Shown here piece by piece: positions 9,439 through 17,185 of a stretch of DNA of 17,869 bases (position 1 is its first letter; every line of letters begins with the position of its first letter). Below the pieces are notes generated by a model, which did no database searches, was not told the origin of the DNA, and saw only the letters and a list, made by a program, of their open reading frames with translations. The stretch is taken from NCBI GenBank assembly GCA_000697335.1, contig JNEM01013475.1, forward strand, positions 1 to 17,869. The letters run 5' to 3'. The position numbers were made by a program, and so were the translations under genes. The DNA comes from Conidiobolus incongruus B7586 (Eukaryota; Entomophthoromycota; Entomophthoromycetes; Entomophthorales; Conidiobolaceae).

Positions 9439-11353
9439 ATGACTTCCAACGACGCTAATTCTGATATTGTTCTAAACCATCCTGAAACTTATAGAGGTGT
9501 AAACAGTGGGTTTTTACAACAGAATATATATATATATATAATGAATGTTAAACATTAGTAAAATCCAAGTGACCTTAATATCTTTAAAACCTGTTATCAT
9601 CACAAAAAATATATATAAATAGAAGATATTGATAATTTTAAAGTTGTTTTGAAATTAATGAAAGAATCAGTAATACGTTTAGTCAAATCTAAATATTGTT
9701 CCAATTGTAAATTTGTTGCACATCAATTCAATGATCAATATTGTGAAATGTGTGCAAAGAGTTCCAATCTTTGTAATAAGTTCGTTTATTGTAAATTTGA
9801 GAAGTCTAAATTTGTTAAAACGCGCTCTAGAGGTACTTGTAACTATAATCGAGTGAAAATATATATAATCTAATGATTTTATAGAGGCAATATTATTTCC
9901 TCAGCCTCAGAAACAAAAATTCAATTTTATATTTTATGTGCATCCATTAGAGAGAAATATCTTCCCCAATTTGAAATATACCCGTTTCAGGAATTTGGAC
10001 CATTTAACATCCTATATAATCTATTCCAATGAAGTACCACAATCCCAGATCATATACGCTTTGACTCCAGAATTTAAAAAAATTCCCCAAATACAATGGA
10101 TTTTGGAAAAGAATCAGCATAATCTACCCCCGATATATGTTGTACCAGATGTTCTAAATTTGCCTGGATCAATGGAAGGTCTTGAAATACTCAATCAACC
10201 AGAATTTTGGAACGGATTGATCCATTTATATTTTGTGAACTGTCATCATCGTGATCCAATATTCAACGTAAAATGTTTCAATCAGAGTGCATTGCCATAT
10301 TCTTTGCTTATTGCAATTTACTATGTTGGATACCAGTTTCGACAAGAGAAACCTCGTGAACTGACCGAATACATGGACCGATTGTTCCATATCAATTTAA
10401 AGAGGGCCCTTTTCAAGCCAAGCTTAGCTAATGCTCAAACTTTATATATCTATTCCAATATATTTTTCCAAACTGGGAAAATTGTTCTCAGTCGGGCGTG
10501 CTTCGCTCAATTAGTTAGAATGTGTCACGCTTTGGGAATTCATACCGACACCAGTAGATTCGACGAGGGCAGTAATTTAGCTAGGAAAGTATTAATGCGA
10601 GAAGTAGCTATTTTCGATGTTTATTCGAGTGGTACATTCAAACTTTTTCCCAATTTGCTTTCGGAATTGCCTAGATATGATGAAACGCTATATAATCCAG
10701 ATTGGTATATGCTTCCGGCTGAATTGTGTGGATCTGAAGAATTCAATGTCATTGACAGAAGATTAATTTCAATTATTGCAGCTTTAACTCATCGATTTGC
10801 CTATCAAACACTCCATATCACGATTTTCCCCTCTGTCATATCGAACAAAGATGAGGTCAACGAAAAATTATGTATACAAAAGATTAACTTATTAGATCAA
10901 TATTATTTAGACACTATAATGTATCTTGATAAATTCAAGCTCCAGTTTATACGAGTTGAAAAATTACTTGAAGAGTTTGAAATGTTGACCCAGTTTACAT
11001 ATTTTCATATCTTACTCATTATTTTGGAATATTGGAGACTGAATATATCAACTATCAACCCTTATTTAATAAGCAAAACCTTGGAAATTTGCGATCAATT
11101 TTATCATCATTTGCTTAGTGAAATAGTAATAAAGTTGGGAGACCAATTTTATTACTATTTAATAGGCTTTAATTATATGACAATTTTTAAATATTTAAAA
11201 CAATCTGATAAAATTCGAATTTTATCAAATTTACATAATATTGTCTCTATAACGTCGAGACAATTATGTGAGTTTAATAATTTAAATATATTAATGCTGC
11301 AGTCTGGAATAAAAATGTTATCAAAAAAAAATAAAAAATTTAAAAATTCTTAA
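9439..11353 (+). CDS. Fungal-specific transcription factor, zinc-finger-like, three exons
   Basis: Probable nuclear DNA-binding regulator. Proposed exons: 9439-9496, 9623-9832 and 9885-11353, giving 578 residues. The second intron (52 bp, GTACTT...TCTAAT...ATAG) is well supported because it falls at the same codon and phase as the intron of the paralogue at 11463-13112. The first exon is less sure: it rests on the TATA box, the first ATG and an in-frame splice (intron of 126 bp holding a TA repeat). Without it the protein starts at ATG 9658 and has 547 residues. From that ATG, cysteines 14, 17, 29 and 32 form CX2C-X11-CX2C, with extra Cys at 39 and 45; the third cysteine of a Zn2Cys6 cluster is missing. 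The rest is the helical fungal_trans middle-homology region (IYYVGYQFRQEKP, FFQTGKI, RMCHALGIHTDT, SSGTFKLFPNLLSELP). Target genes and ligand are unknown. Family assignment is strong; the start is moderate. Confidence 0.82.
9497..9622 (+). other. Proposed first intron with (TA)n tract
   Basis: Donor GTGTAA after CTTATAGAG, acceptor AAATAG before AAGATATTG. Removing it joins the exons in phase 1 with no stop. It contains a TA microsatellite at 9524-9541. Sequence around the acceptor (AAATAGAAG, then I-D codons) recurs in the broken copy at 4020-5620, which supports real conservation just downstream of this splice site. Confidence 0.45.
9833..9884 (+). other. Second intron of the plus-strand regulator
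   Basis: 52 bp, donor GTACTT, branch-site-like TCTAAT about 14 bases before the acceptor ATAG. It splits a Glu codon (G|AG) after Arg, exactly as the 51-bp intron of the minus-strand paralogue does. Splicing extends the long exon upstream in frame from the GTG at 9938 to 9885. Confidence 0.8.
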
Positions 11354-11462
11354 CTAACAATTGAGAATACCGGATTTAAAAGCTAGTATATCCTTTATTT
11401 ATTAAATATTATAAAATAAATACTTAATACACAAATTTATATTGCACTTTATTTATAATTTA
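11354..11462. terminator. Shared 3' region of two convergent genes, polyadenylation signals on both strands
   Basis: Only 109 bp separate the two stop codons. AATAAA occurs on the plus strand at 11415-11420, and TTTATT (AATAAA on the minus strand) at 11394-11399 and 11398-11403. Each gene's likely polyadenylation signal lies in this gap, so the two transcripts probably overlap or abut at their 3' ends. Confidence 0.6.
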
Positions 11463-13112
11463 TTATTTCAATTTCTTTATCCCTTGATCAAATAAGATAA
11501 AGTGTAAATTGTCAGTTTGAAGAAAATTACTCCTCAAATTATAATATATTTGATCTAATTTCGTTTTAATAAACTTTTTCTGATCTTGGTTAGAGCTAGT
11601 ATAGATATTAAAATATGTAAATCCAATGAAATATTGATAATATATAACACATGGATCTTCAAAATCTACCGATTCTACTAAATTCAGAAGTTTTTTACTT
11701 GTGTCAAAAATTGTATTAACGAATTCGGAGTCGGGGGAAGTTTGAAATTGTTTTAATACTTCGCACATACCTAATATTGCGCTGTAGTAGGTCATACTCA
11801 TCTGTAACTCAATTTCTTCGATTTGGGATTCGAAATCGATATACAAAAATTTGAGTTGTTTAATACTCTGTTGAAGATCATAATACATATTCTCTAAAAA
11901 GATCTTATTTGTTCCAAATAATTTTTTGGCTTTGATGAAATCGAGTTCTTTGGGGTGAGGAAAAGATAAGACATGTAAGTATTGATCTGTGAATTTGTTA
12001 ATTAAACTGCTGGCGATTGATATAAAGTGATACTTTAACGGCTGAGATGAATCTGTTTGAAAGCACTCCTCAGGCGGTAGTTGCCAAGTGGATTCATAGA
12101 TGCTTTCATCAAAATCGGGAGTTTCAGCCAAGTAATTGGGATATGTATGTGTGGATGTACTGATGCATTGATTTATTCCAGATACCTTACAATGTGTCAA
12201 CTTACGGTTATATCGATCTGATCGCCCGAATCTCAGAGAGTCAATATGAATACCCAAACAGTAGCACATCCTGGTTAAATGAGCTTGATATATTCTGGCA
12301 ACTTGTACTCTACCAGAAATGAAGAAGAGATTGGTATAAATTAAAAGTGCGTGGATATTAGTTAAACTGGGGCGGTAAACACATTTTTTCAAATTCAATT
12401 TACAATACGATTCCATATAATTAGTTATTTCGGGTGGTTTCTGTTGTCGAAATTGGTAGCCACAATAATATATAGCAGATAGTAGATTAGGTGATGCAGT
12501 TTTTGGATCGAAATATTTTAAATTAAAATAAGCGGAAAGTACATGATATTTTGTTATATACAATTCTAATAACTCGTCCCAAAAACTTGATTGATATAAA
12601 AGCTCGTGACCTCTGGCTATGGGTGACAAAGGGTATTTATCGACAATTAATTTTTCTGGAGGCAAAATACTCTGGTTACTTGCAATAATCGCCTGAATTT
12701 GAGGGTTTTTCTTGATGTCCCAGCACGTTGTAAATATAAATTGAAAGAAAGAAATGTCTTTTGAATATAAAATATAACTAGCAAAATGGTCCAAAGAGGT
12801 GATTTGATTCAAGTTTAATGAATTTGTTCCCAAAGGTTGGATTTCAAGAACTGGACTTTGGATCAATTTTTCAGGACGAATTATCATTTGATACTCTACT
12901 CATACAAAATAAATTCAAATTTCAAATAAAACTTAAATTAGTTTACCTCTATAAGATTTAGAAGGTTTTTTATTAATTTTAAACTCATTTTTATTTATTT
13001 TTTCCCTCCTAAGCTTTAAATAACAGCTTTGGCAATAATCTTTATTGGAGGAAGATATGCGATAATTACAATTTAAACATAATTTATAAAATATTAATTT
13101 AGTTTCTTTCAT
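11463..13112 (-). CDS. Fungal-specific transcription factor, paralogue in inverted orientation
   Basis: Second nuclear regulator of the same family. Exons 13112-12947 and 12895-11463 give 532 residues; the 51-bp intron starts GTAAAC and ends GTAG, in the same phase and at the same Glu codon as in the plus-strand paralogue. ATG 13112 has an in-frame TAA a short way upstream. Cysteines 12, 15, 27 and 30 form CX2C-X11-CX2C, followed by a basic patch (LRREKINKN, then INKKPSKSYR) that may contact DNA. No other Zn2Cys6 cysteines are present. The middle region follows (IYYCGYQFRQQKP, FFISGRV, RMCYCLGIHIDSLRF, YPNYLAETPDFDES). In the best block 27 of 58 residues are identical to the paralogue. Both C-termini end in a similar DQGIKKLK / QSGIKML motif just before TAA, so both stops are trustworthy and TAA is a stop in this genome. 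Regulated genes unknown. Confidence 0.85.
12896..12946 (-). other. Intron of the minus-strand regulator
   Basis: 51 bp on the minus strand: donor GTAAACTAAT, acceptor GAGTAG. It joins ...KSYR to E-YQMIIRPEK in phase 1 without a stop. It matches the position of the 52-bp intron of the paralogue. Confidence 0.8.
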
Positions 13113-13168
13113 GACTTGATATAAATATGATTATCAATGCTTTCAATTTGATTTATTATAAATTCCAT
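13109..13168 (-). other. Upstream ORF overlapping the start codon (ATGA)
   Basis: A 19-codon frame on the minus strand, MEFIINQIESIDNHIYIKS, stops at a TGA that overlaps the regulator's ATG at 13112-13110. Its IESIDN matches IEDIDN, which in the plus-strand paralogue lies in frame just before MKES. It is therefore probably the old N-terminus, put out of frame by a net 4-base length difference (17 versus 21 bases between the Asn codon and the ATG). If transcribed it would act as an upstream ORF that ribosomes must pass or reinitiate after. Confidence 0.5.
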
Positions 13169-13699
13169 TCTTTTTTATGGGATTGTGACTTTGGTTGATG
13201 AAAAATAAATGATATTATGCGTAACTAAATTTAAATCTATTATTTGGATATATTTTTAAATAAATGAAAATGGCTCTAATAATATATATAGTTTTAGCAA
13301 ATTTTGGTATTTAAAGTTTGTATTCAAATAATGACAAAAGAAATGAGATAATATTTTGAATATATATATTAACTGAAGTCTGGGCAAGATATAACTTTGA
13401 AATGATATTTATTGCTAATAGAAATAAATTTCACATATGATTTTATTTAAAATAAGTAAGTTATATTTGTGCCGGGTTTCATCTAAAGTATATGTTAAAC
13501 CAAGTTTTGGAATATAATATTTATTAAATATAAAAAGAGCGTTATTCTTTAGAATACATTGAATGTAGATGATATTAAATGTTTAGAAATATGAAAATAT
13601 GAACAATATTTAATATACTTCATTTATTTTCAATATTAGAATTCATTTTAGTGTTCGAGCTAGAACTTTTATTGATTTAGCATAGGATTTGGAGCTTTT
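13169..13699. other. Intergenic DNA between regulator and PCNA genes
   Basis: No gene is visible. On the minus strand this would hold the promoter of the regulator and the 3' end of the PCNA gene; TTTATT at 13623-13628 (AATAAA on the minus strand) lies about 72 bp past the PCNA stop and is a plausible polyadenylation signal. Confidence 0.5.
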
Positions 13700-14485
13700 T
13701 CAATAATGTATATGATCAATGTCATTTTCCAAATAGAACTGAAGAATAGCAAATTCCGAGATATTGTACTGAATTAACATAAGACCCTTAGTTGATAAAC
13801 TTAATTTAACAATTGGAGAAACATGAAAATCTTCTGAGAATTTGTACAAAGATTGTGTATAAAAGGTGATATTAATAGTGTTATCAAAGTCCACAGAGAT
13901 GAAAGTATTATCACGATTTCTGGAAGAGGATCCAGGTGTTAATATTATTTCACCAGAACCTAATTTACCTTTCGCAGAAAATTTGATTTGACCATTGAAA
14001 ATATCAATGAATATATCCTTATTTAAAATAGATAGCTCTGAGCAGATCCTTTCAAATTCGTTGGAAGGCATGGATATAACACATTCAAAGCTGGTGCTTG
14101 GTATTGGTAAATGCTCATATTCATGCTCAATTACTCCAATAGTGTATTTACTGATATAATTTTCCTTAACAATTTCGAGAGATATATTAATTTGATGCCT
14201 GTCATATCCAGAAATAATAGTGATGGAATCACTACTGTCAGCAAAACTGAGGAGTTCGTTCAAAAGGTTTATATCAATCCCGAGTATAAGATCATTATCA
14301 CAGCGGTAAAAGTCAAAGAATCTAGCTTCTAAATTGAGAATAGCAATACACCCATATCTTTGATCTTTAGCATAAAATTGAATTCCTGAACTATTACAAA
14401 TGATATCAAAATCAAATTCCAGTTTGTTAATAGTACCTATAAGTTTTATAAAAAGATCAGATTCATTCAACTTAATTTCTAACAT
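13700..14485 (-). CDS. PCNA: Divergent PCNA, DNA sliding clamp
   Basis: Homotrimeric ring that holds DNA polymerases and repair factors on DNA in the nucleus. A single intron-free frame of 261 residues, the same length as human PCNA, aligns without gaps for the first 180 residues. Signatures: FDFYRCD at 57-63, MPSNEFERIC near 139-148, IKFSAKGKLGSGEI near 167-180; Tyr114 and Gly178 of the trimer interface are kept, as are Leu126, Ile128 and Pro129 of the connector loop. Unusual features: Lys164, the ubiquitin/SUMO site, is Asn (AAT codon); inner-face basic residues are changed (K77E, K80S, R149S, H153I, and by alignment R210Q and K217E); the PIP-box pocket is altered (M40K, and Glu in place of A252); the acidic PKIEDEE tail is replaced by NDIDHIHY. 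It may be a specialised paralogue or a fast-evolving sole clamp. Family assignment is firm; whether it works as the replicative clamp is open. Confidence 0.9.
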   Translation of the reverse strand: MLEIKLNESDLFIKLIGTINKLEFDFDIICNSSGIQFYAKDQRYGCIAILNLEARFFDFYRCDNDLILGIDINLLNELLSFADSSDSITIISGYDRHQINISLEIVKENYISKYTIGVIEHEYEHLPIPSTSFECVISMPSNEFERICSELSILNKDIFIDIFNGQIKFSAKGKLGSGEIILTPGSSSRNRDNTFISVDFDNTINITFYTQSLYKFSEDFHVSPIVKLSLSTKGLMLIQYNISEFAILQFYLENDIDHIHY

Positions 14486-14570
14486 TTTATATGATTAGTA
14501 TATTTAAATCGATACAACATCTATTAGGGAAAGGTAATCAATTCAGTAACTTATTTTTAATATATATAAT

Positions 14571-14576
14571 TTTATA
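14571..14576 (-). promoter_or_regulatory. TATA-box candidate for PCNA
   Basis: TATAAA on the minus strand within GGGTATAAAATT, about 90 bp before the PCNA ATG. In AT-rich DNA such matches are common, but the flanking G-run and the distance are suitable. I saw no MluI-type (ACGCGT) cell-cycle box nearby. Confidence 0.3.
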
Positions 14577-15183
14577 CCCAAAATTATAAATTTTTTCGGA
14601 ATAGTTATCTCAAATCTTTAATGTTTTTAACATATAATTGGTTTCATTATGTAATCATTCTGAAATTATGTTCAGTCAAATGAATTTTTTCAAAAGATTT
14701 GAACAAGTGATGAAATATTCATTTGCCTATAATGATCATTATATTCAATTCGATAATATGATATCATAAATAAATAATTAAATCTGATTACAATTCTATT
14801 TGATAATTTGGTTGTATTTTCAAACCTAATTTTTTCAATTTTAATTTTAATTTTAATTTTAACTTCACTAAGTAATAATGATCCAATTCTTATGTAATTA
14901 GTCATCTTTATGAATTGGCAAATACAAGTCAAAATACTTTGAGGTTTTTGTTATGGTTATTAAGGATAATTTTCCTTAACTTTTAAAAGATAATTATCTT
15001 TACTTCAAAATGATATAATTCAATCTTTTATATTATTCCAATAATTTTTAAAATACAAAATTCATTAATCTAGTCAATCAACAAATATCACCACTATAGA
15101 TTTTGTGACTTAAAAAAGAAAATATGAAATCATTAGCCAATAAAAATTATTAAATTTCAATATATTAATAAAGAAATTAAATA
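14577..15183. other. AT-rich intergenic DNA with a hexanucleotide repeat
   Basis: No supported gene. A run of AATTTT units (just over four copies) spans 14837-14862 and creates the KIKIKIKIEKI string of a spurious minus-strand frame. The rest is intergenic. Confidence 0.5.
14837..14862. repeat. Hexanucleotide repeat (AATTTT)n
   Basis: Four perfect AATTTT units plus AA. Simple sequence repeat. Confidence 0.9.
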
Positions 15184-15768
15184 ATATCACAATTTTAGAA
15201 TTAAAAATAAATAAATTAATAAATAATATAAAATTAATACTCTTTTTTATTATTATTTACTCTTTTTTATACTTTTAGCAATTTTCTAATATACAAAAAA
15301 TAATTTTTTTTATTAACAACTAAAATTTGATATTTTATAAACCAATTAAATTTTCTTGTAGAAAATTTTTCTTATAAGTTAATTTTTTTATTATTTAAAA
15401 TAATTATAATTATATAAGTTATAATCAAATAAATATATTAAATATAATAACCCTGTTTAATTTTTTCATATAAAAAATCTTTTATAGCTTTAATTTTATA
15501 TATTTTGTAATTATTATAAAAAATAATAAATATTTTTAATATAAATTAAAAATATTTTTAAAAAATTATTTTATTTAAAAAAATAATATAAAGTTTATTA
15601 TTAATTAATTTTATTTTAAAAACAAAATAAAAATAACAAATATTATTATAATTTATTAGAATAATTAATATTTACTGATATTTAAAATATTTATTTATTA
15701 AAATTTATAAAAAAGATTAATTTAACTTAATTTAACATTTTAATTTATATTTTAGTAAAAGATTATAT
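15184..15768 (-). mobile_element. Mariner copy C, 3' part, minus strand, abruptly cut
   Basis: The reverse complement matches the last part of the complete mariner at 1398-2672 from its right end (near 15184, beside a TA at 15182-15183) back to a point just after the first catalytic region. The last bases, TTTAGTAAAAGATTATAT at 15751-15768, agree exactly with the reverse complement of the complete copy, but the next bases are the Tn5 mosaic end and not the expected mariner sequence. The copy is heavily AT-shifted and dead. The missing 5' half does not resume after 15787 or after the next element. Confidence 0.82.
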
Positions 15769-15787
15769 CTGTCTCTTATACACATCT
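15769..15787. other. Perfect Tn5 mosaic end: likely library adapter remnant
   Basis: CTGTCTCTTATACACATCT is identical over all 19 bases to the engineered Tn5 mosaic end used in transposase-based (Nextera-type) sequencing libraries. It separates a truncated mariner copy from the terminal repeat of an unrelated Tc1 element. No Tn5 genes, IS50 or bacterial DNA accompany it. The simplest reading is an adapter left in the assembly at a false join. Confidence 0.9.
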
Positions 15788-15789
15788 TC

Positions 15790-15835
15790 AACCCTTAATA
15801 TTTAACCAAGGTAAGTTATAAATTTGTGGGTTTTT
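15790..15835 (+). repeat. Left terminal inverted repeat of the Tc1 element
   Basis: Begins AACCCTTAATATTTAACC; its inner part GTTATAAATTTGT is shared exactly with the right end. Confidence 0.85.
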
Positions 15836-15949
15836 GAGATAAGGGGATATATTTAACAATATATAACCATATCTTTTTTCTCTCTTTGCTATTATTTTAT
15901 ATAATATTTTATAGATATACTAAATTTTTTTTATTAGTATTATTATACT

Positions 15950-16961
15950 TAAATCCCTCTCTAAAAAAATCTACTTGTGTATCAATTAACTTTATAAAGA
16001 AGGTAAATCAACTTATGATATTATTAGAATTACTAATGTTAGCTAGTCTACTATAGCTAAAGCTATTAAGAATAGCAATAAAAAAACATTTAAACTTAAA
16101 CTTAAGTGTGTTAAAATTATAAATAAATATGATGAGAAGTATATCTATAGGTTAGTTAATACAAGCAAGTGTAGTATTGCTGTAGAAATATAGCAGGAAC
16201 TATAAGACTATATAAAAATATTAGTTAACACTAATACTATTATATGTGTTTTACATTAGCATAGATACCACTTACACTTTAAAAAAAAACACCCCCAACT
16301 AAAGAAATCCTACTATAAAATTAGGTGGGAGTTTAAATGTCATCACTAATATTAAACCAAAACTAATTAGAGTAAGGTTATTTAATTTAATGAAACAAAA
16401 ATATACTTTAATAAATCTAATAAAAAAGCTAGATGCTTCAAAAAAGATATAGAATTACTTTGTAACTATTATGTTAATTCTACCTAAAAATATAGTGGTG
16501 GGTTAATTATTATTTAAGGATATATATTGTCTTTAGGTGTAGGGTATCTTTATAAAGTTAATAAGGGAATTAATAATGAAATGTACTAAAGTATTCTGAA
16601 TAATAAATTGAAAAAAACCATTGAATAATATAGGTTAAACAAATCTAATGTTATTTTCTAGTAAGATAATACTTCTTGTTATACTATAGCTTCTATTACC
16701 AAATAGCTTAAAAATAACAAGATAATAGTTATGAAGTGGTTTCCTCAATCTTTTAACTTTAATCTAATTAAATATCTTTAGGATTAGTTAAAAAAAACTA
16801 TTAAAGTTTTCCCCCTAACAAAAAATTTGAATTAACTTTAAAAATATATTCAAGAAGTATAGAACAAGATTAACCTTTTTTAGTATAAGAAGTTAGTTGA
16901 TTCTATACCCCACAAACTTAAAGAAGTTAAAAAAGTTAAAGGTAGATACACTAGGTTTTAA
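15950..16961 (+). pseudogene. Tc1-type transposase relic, DD34E
   Basis: One unbroken frame phase of about 1 kb, ending RYTRF and TAA at 16959-16961, still shows the helix-turn-helix (LYKEGKSTYDIIRITNVS, then STIAKAIKNS), the FxETKIYF motif, KYSGGLIII, GVGYLYKVNKGINNEMY, the DNTSC motif and WFPQSFNFNLIKYL. Catalytic positions lie at 16389 (Asp to Asn), 16665 (Asp kept) and 16770 (Glu to Lys), the last two 34 residues apart. Nearly twenty in-frame stops are all TAA or TAG and sit mainly where Gln or Trp belongs; no TGA and no length change was seen. The decay is thus by G-to-A and C-to-T changes alone. Non-functional. The start is approximate. Confidence 0.85.
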
Positions 16962-16976
16962 TTTTTTTTTATCACC

Positions 16977-17022
16977 AAAAACCTACAAATTTATAACTCA
17001 CCTTAGGTAAAATTTAAAGGTT
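16977..17022 (-). repeat. Right terminal inverted repeat of the Tc1 element
   Basis: Inverse of 15790-15835, ending AAAGGTT before a TA. Confidence 0.85.
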
Positions 17023-17151
17023 TATATTTTAACCAATTAATAATTAAATATCATCATTTAATGATATATATAACTAATAAATATAATAGATTTTAATTAT
17101 TTAATTTAGGTTTATTTTATTAAATATTAATCAAGTTATTAGTAAAAATAT

Positions 17152-17185
17152 AGGTGTTTTTAATTTTATAACTCACTTTTGTAGG
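17152..17185. repeat. Orphan terminal-repeat-like piece
   Basis: Carries TTTATAACTCAC (17165-17176), identical to bases 16990-17001 inside the right terminal repeat of the Tc1 element, followed by TTTTGTAGGTT, which resembles that repeat's outer end. It lies about 145 bp beyond the element and has no transposase attached. It may be the leftover end of an older relative. Confidence 0.4.

Larger units (their letters stand above)
15790..17022 (+). mobile_element. Tc1-type element, DD34E, with 46-bp terminal inverted repeats
   Basis: A 1233-bp element bounded by inverted repeats at 15790-15835 and 16977-17022 that agree at 39 of 46 positions. On the right it is followed by TA (17023-17024), the expected target duplication; on the left the two bases before it are TC and the mosaic end comes next, so the left flank is suspect. 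It encodes one transposase relic. It is a different family from the mariners at 1-2672, 7990-8330 and 15184-15768. Confidence 0.88.

Noticed and set aside
14111-14332. Plus-strand open frame of 73 codons
   Set aside because: It lies wholly inside the PCNA gene on the opposite strand and is its shadow.
14690-14932. Minus-strand open frame of 80 codons
   Set aside because: No recognisable motif, and its centre is translated hexanucleotide repeat.
15769-15787. A genuine Tn5/IS50 insertion or horizontal transfer from bacteria
   Set aside because: Only one engineered-type mosaic end is present, with no transposase, no second end and no bacterial DNA.
15950-16961. Recoded genetic code with TAA/TAG read as Gln (ciliate-like)
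   Set aside because: Many in-frame TAA/TAG do fall at Gln positions, but others fall at conserved Trp positions (before GY, and in YLxD), catalytic residues are also changed, and both intact regulators end in TAA at the same aligned place. Mutation explains it better.
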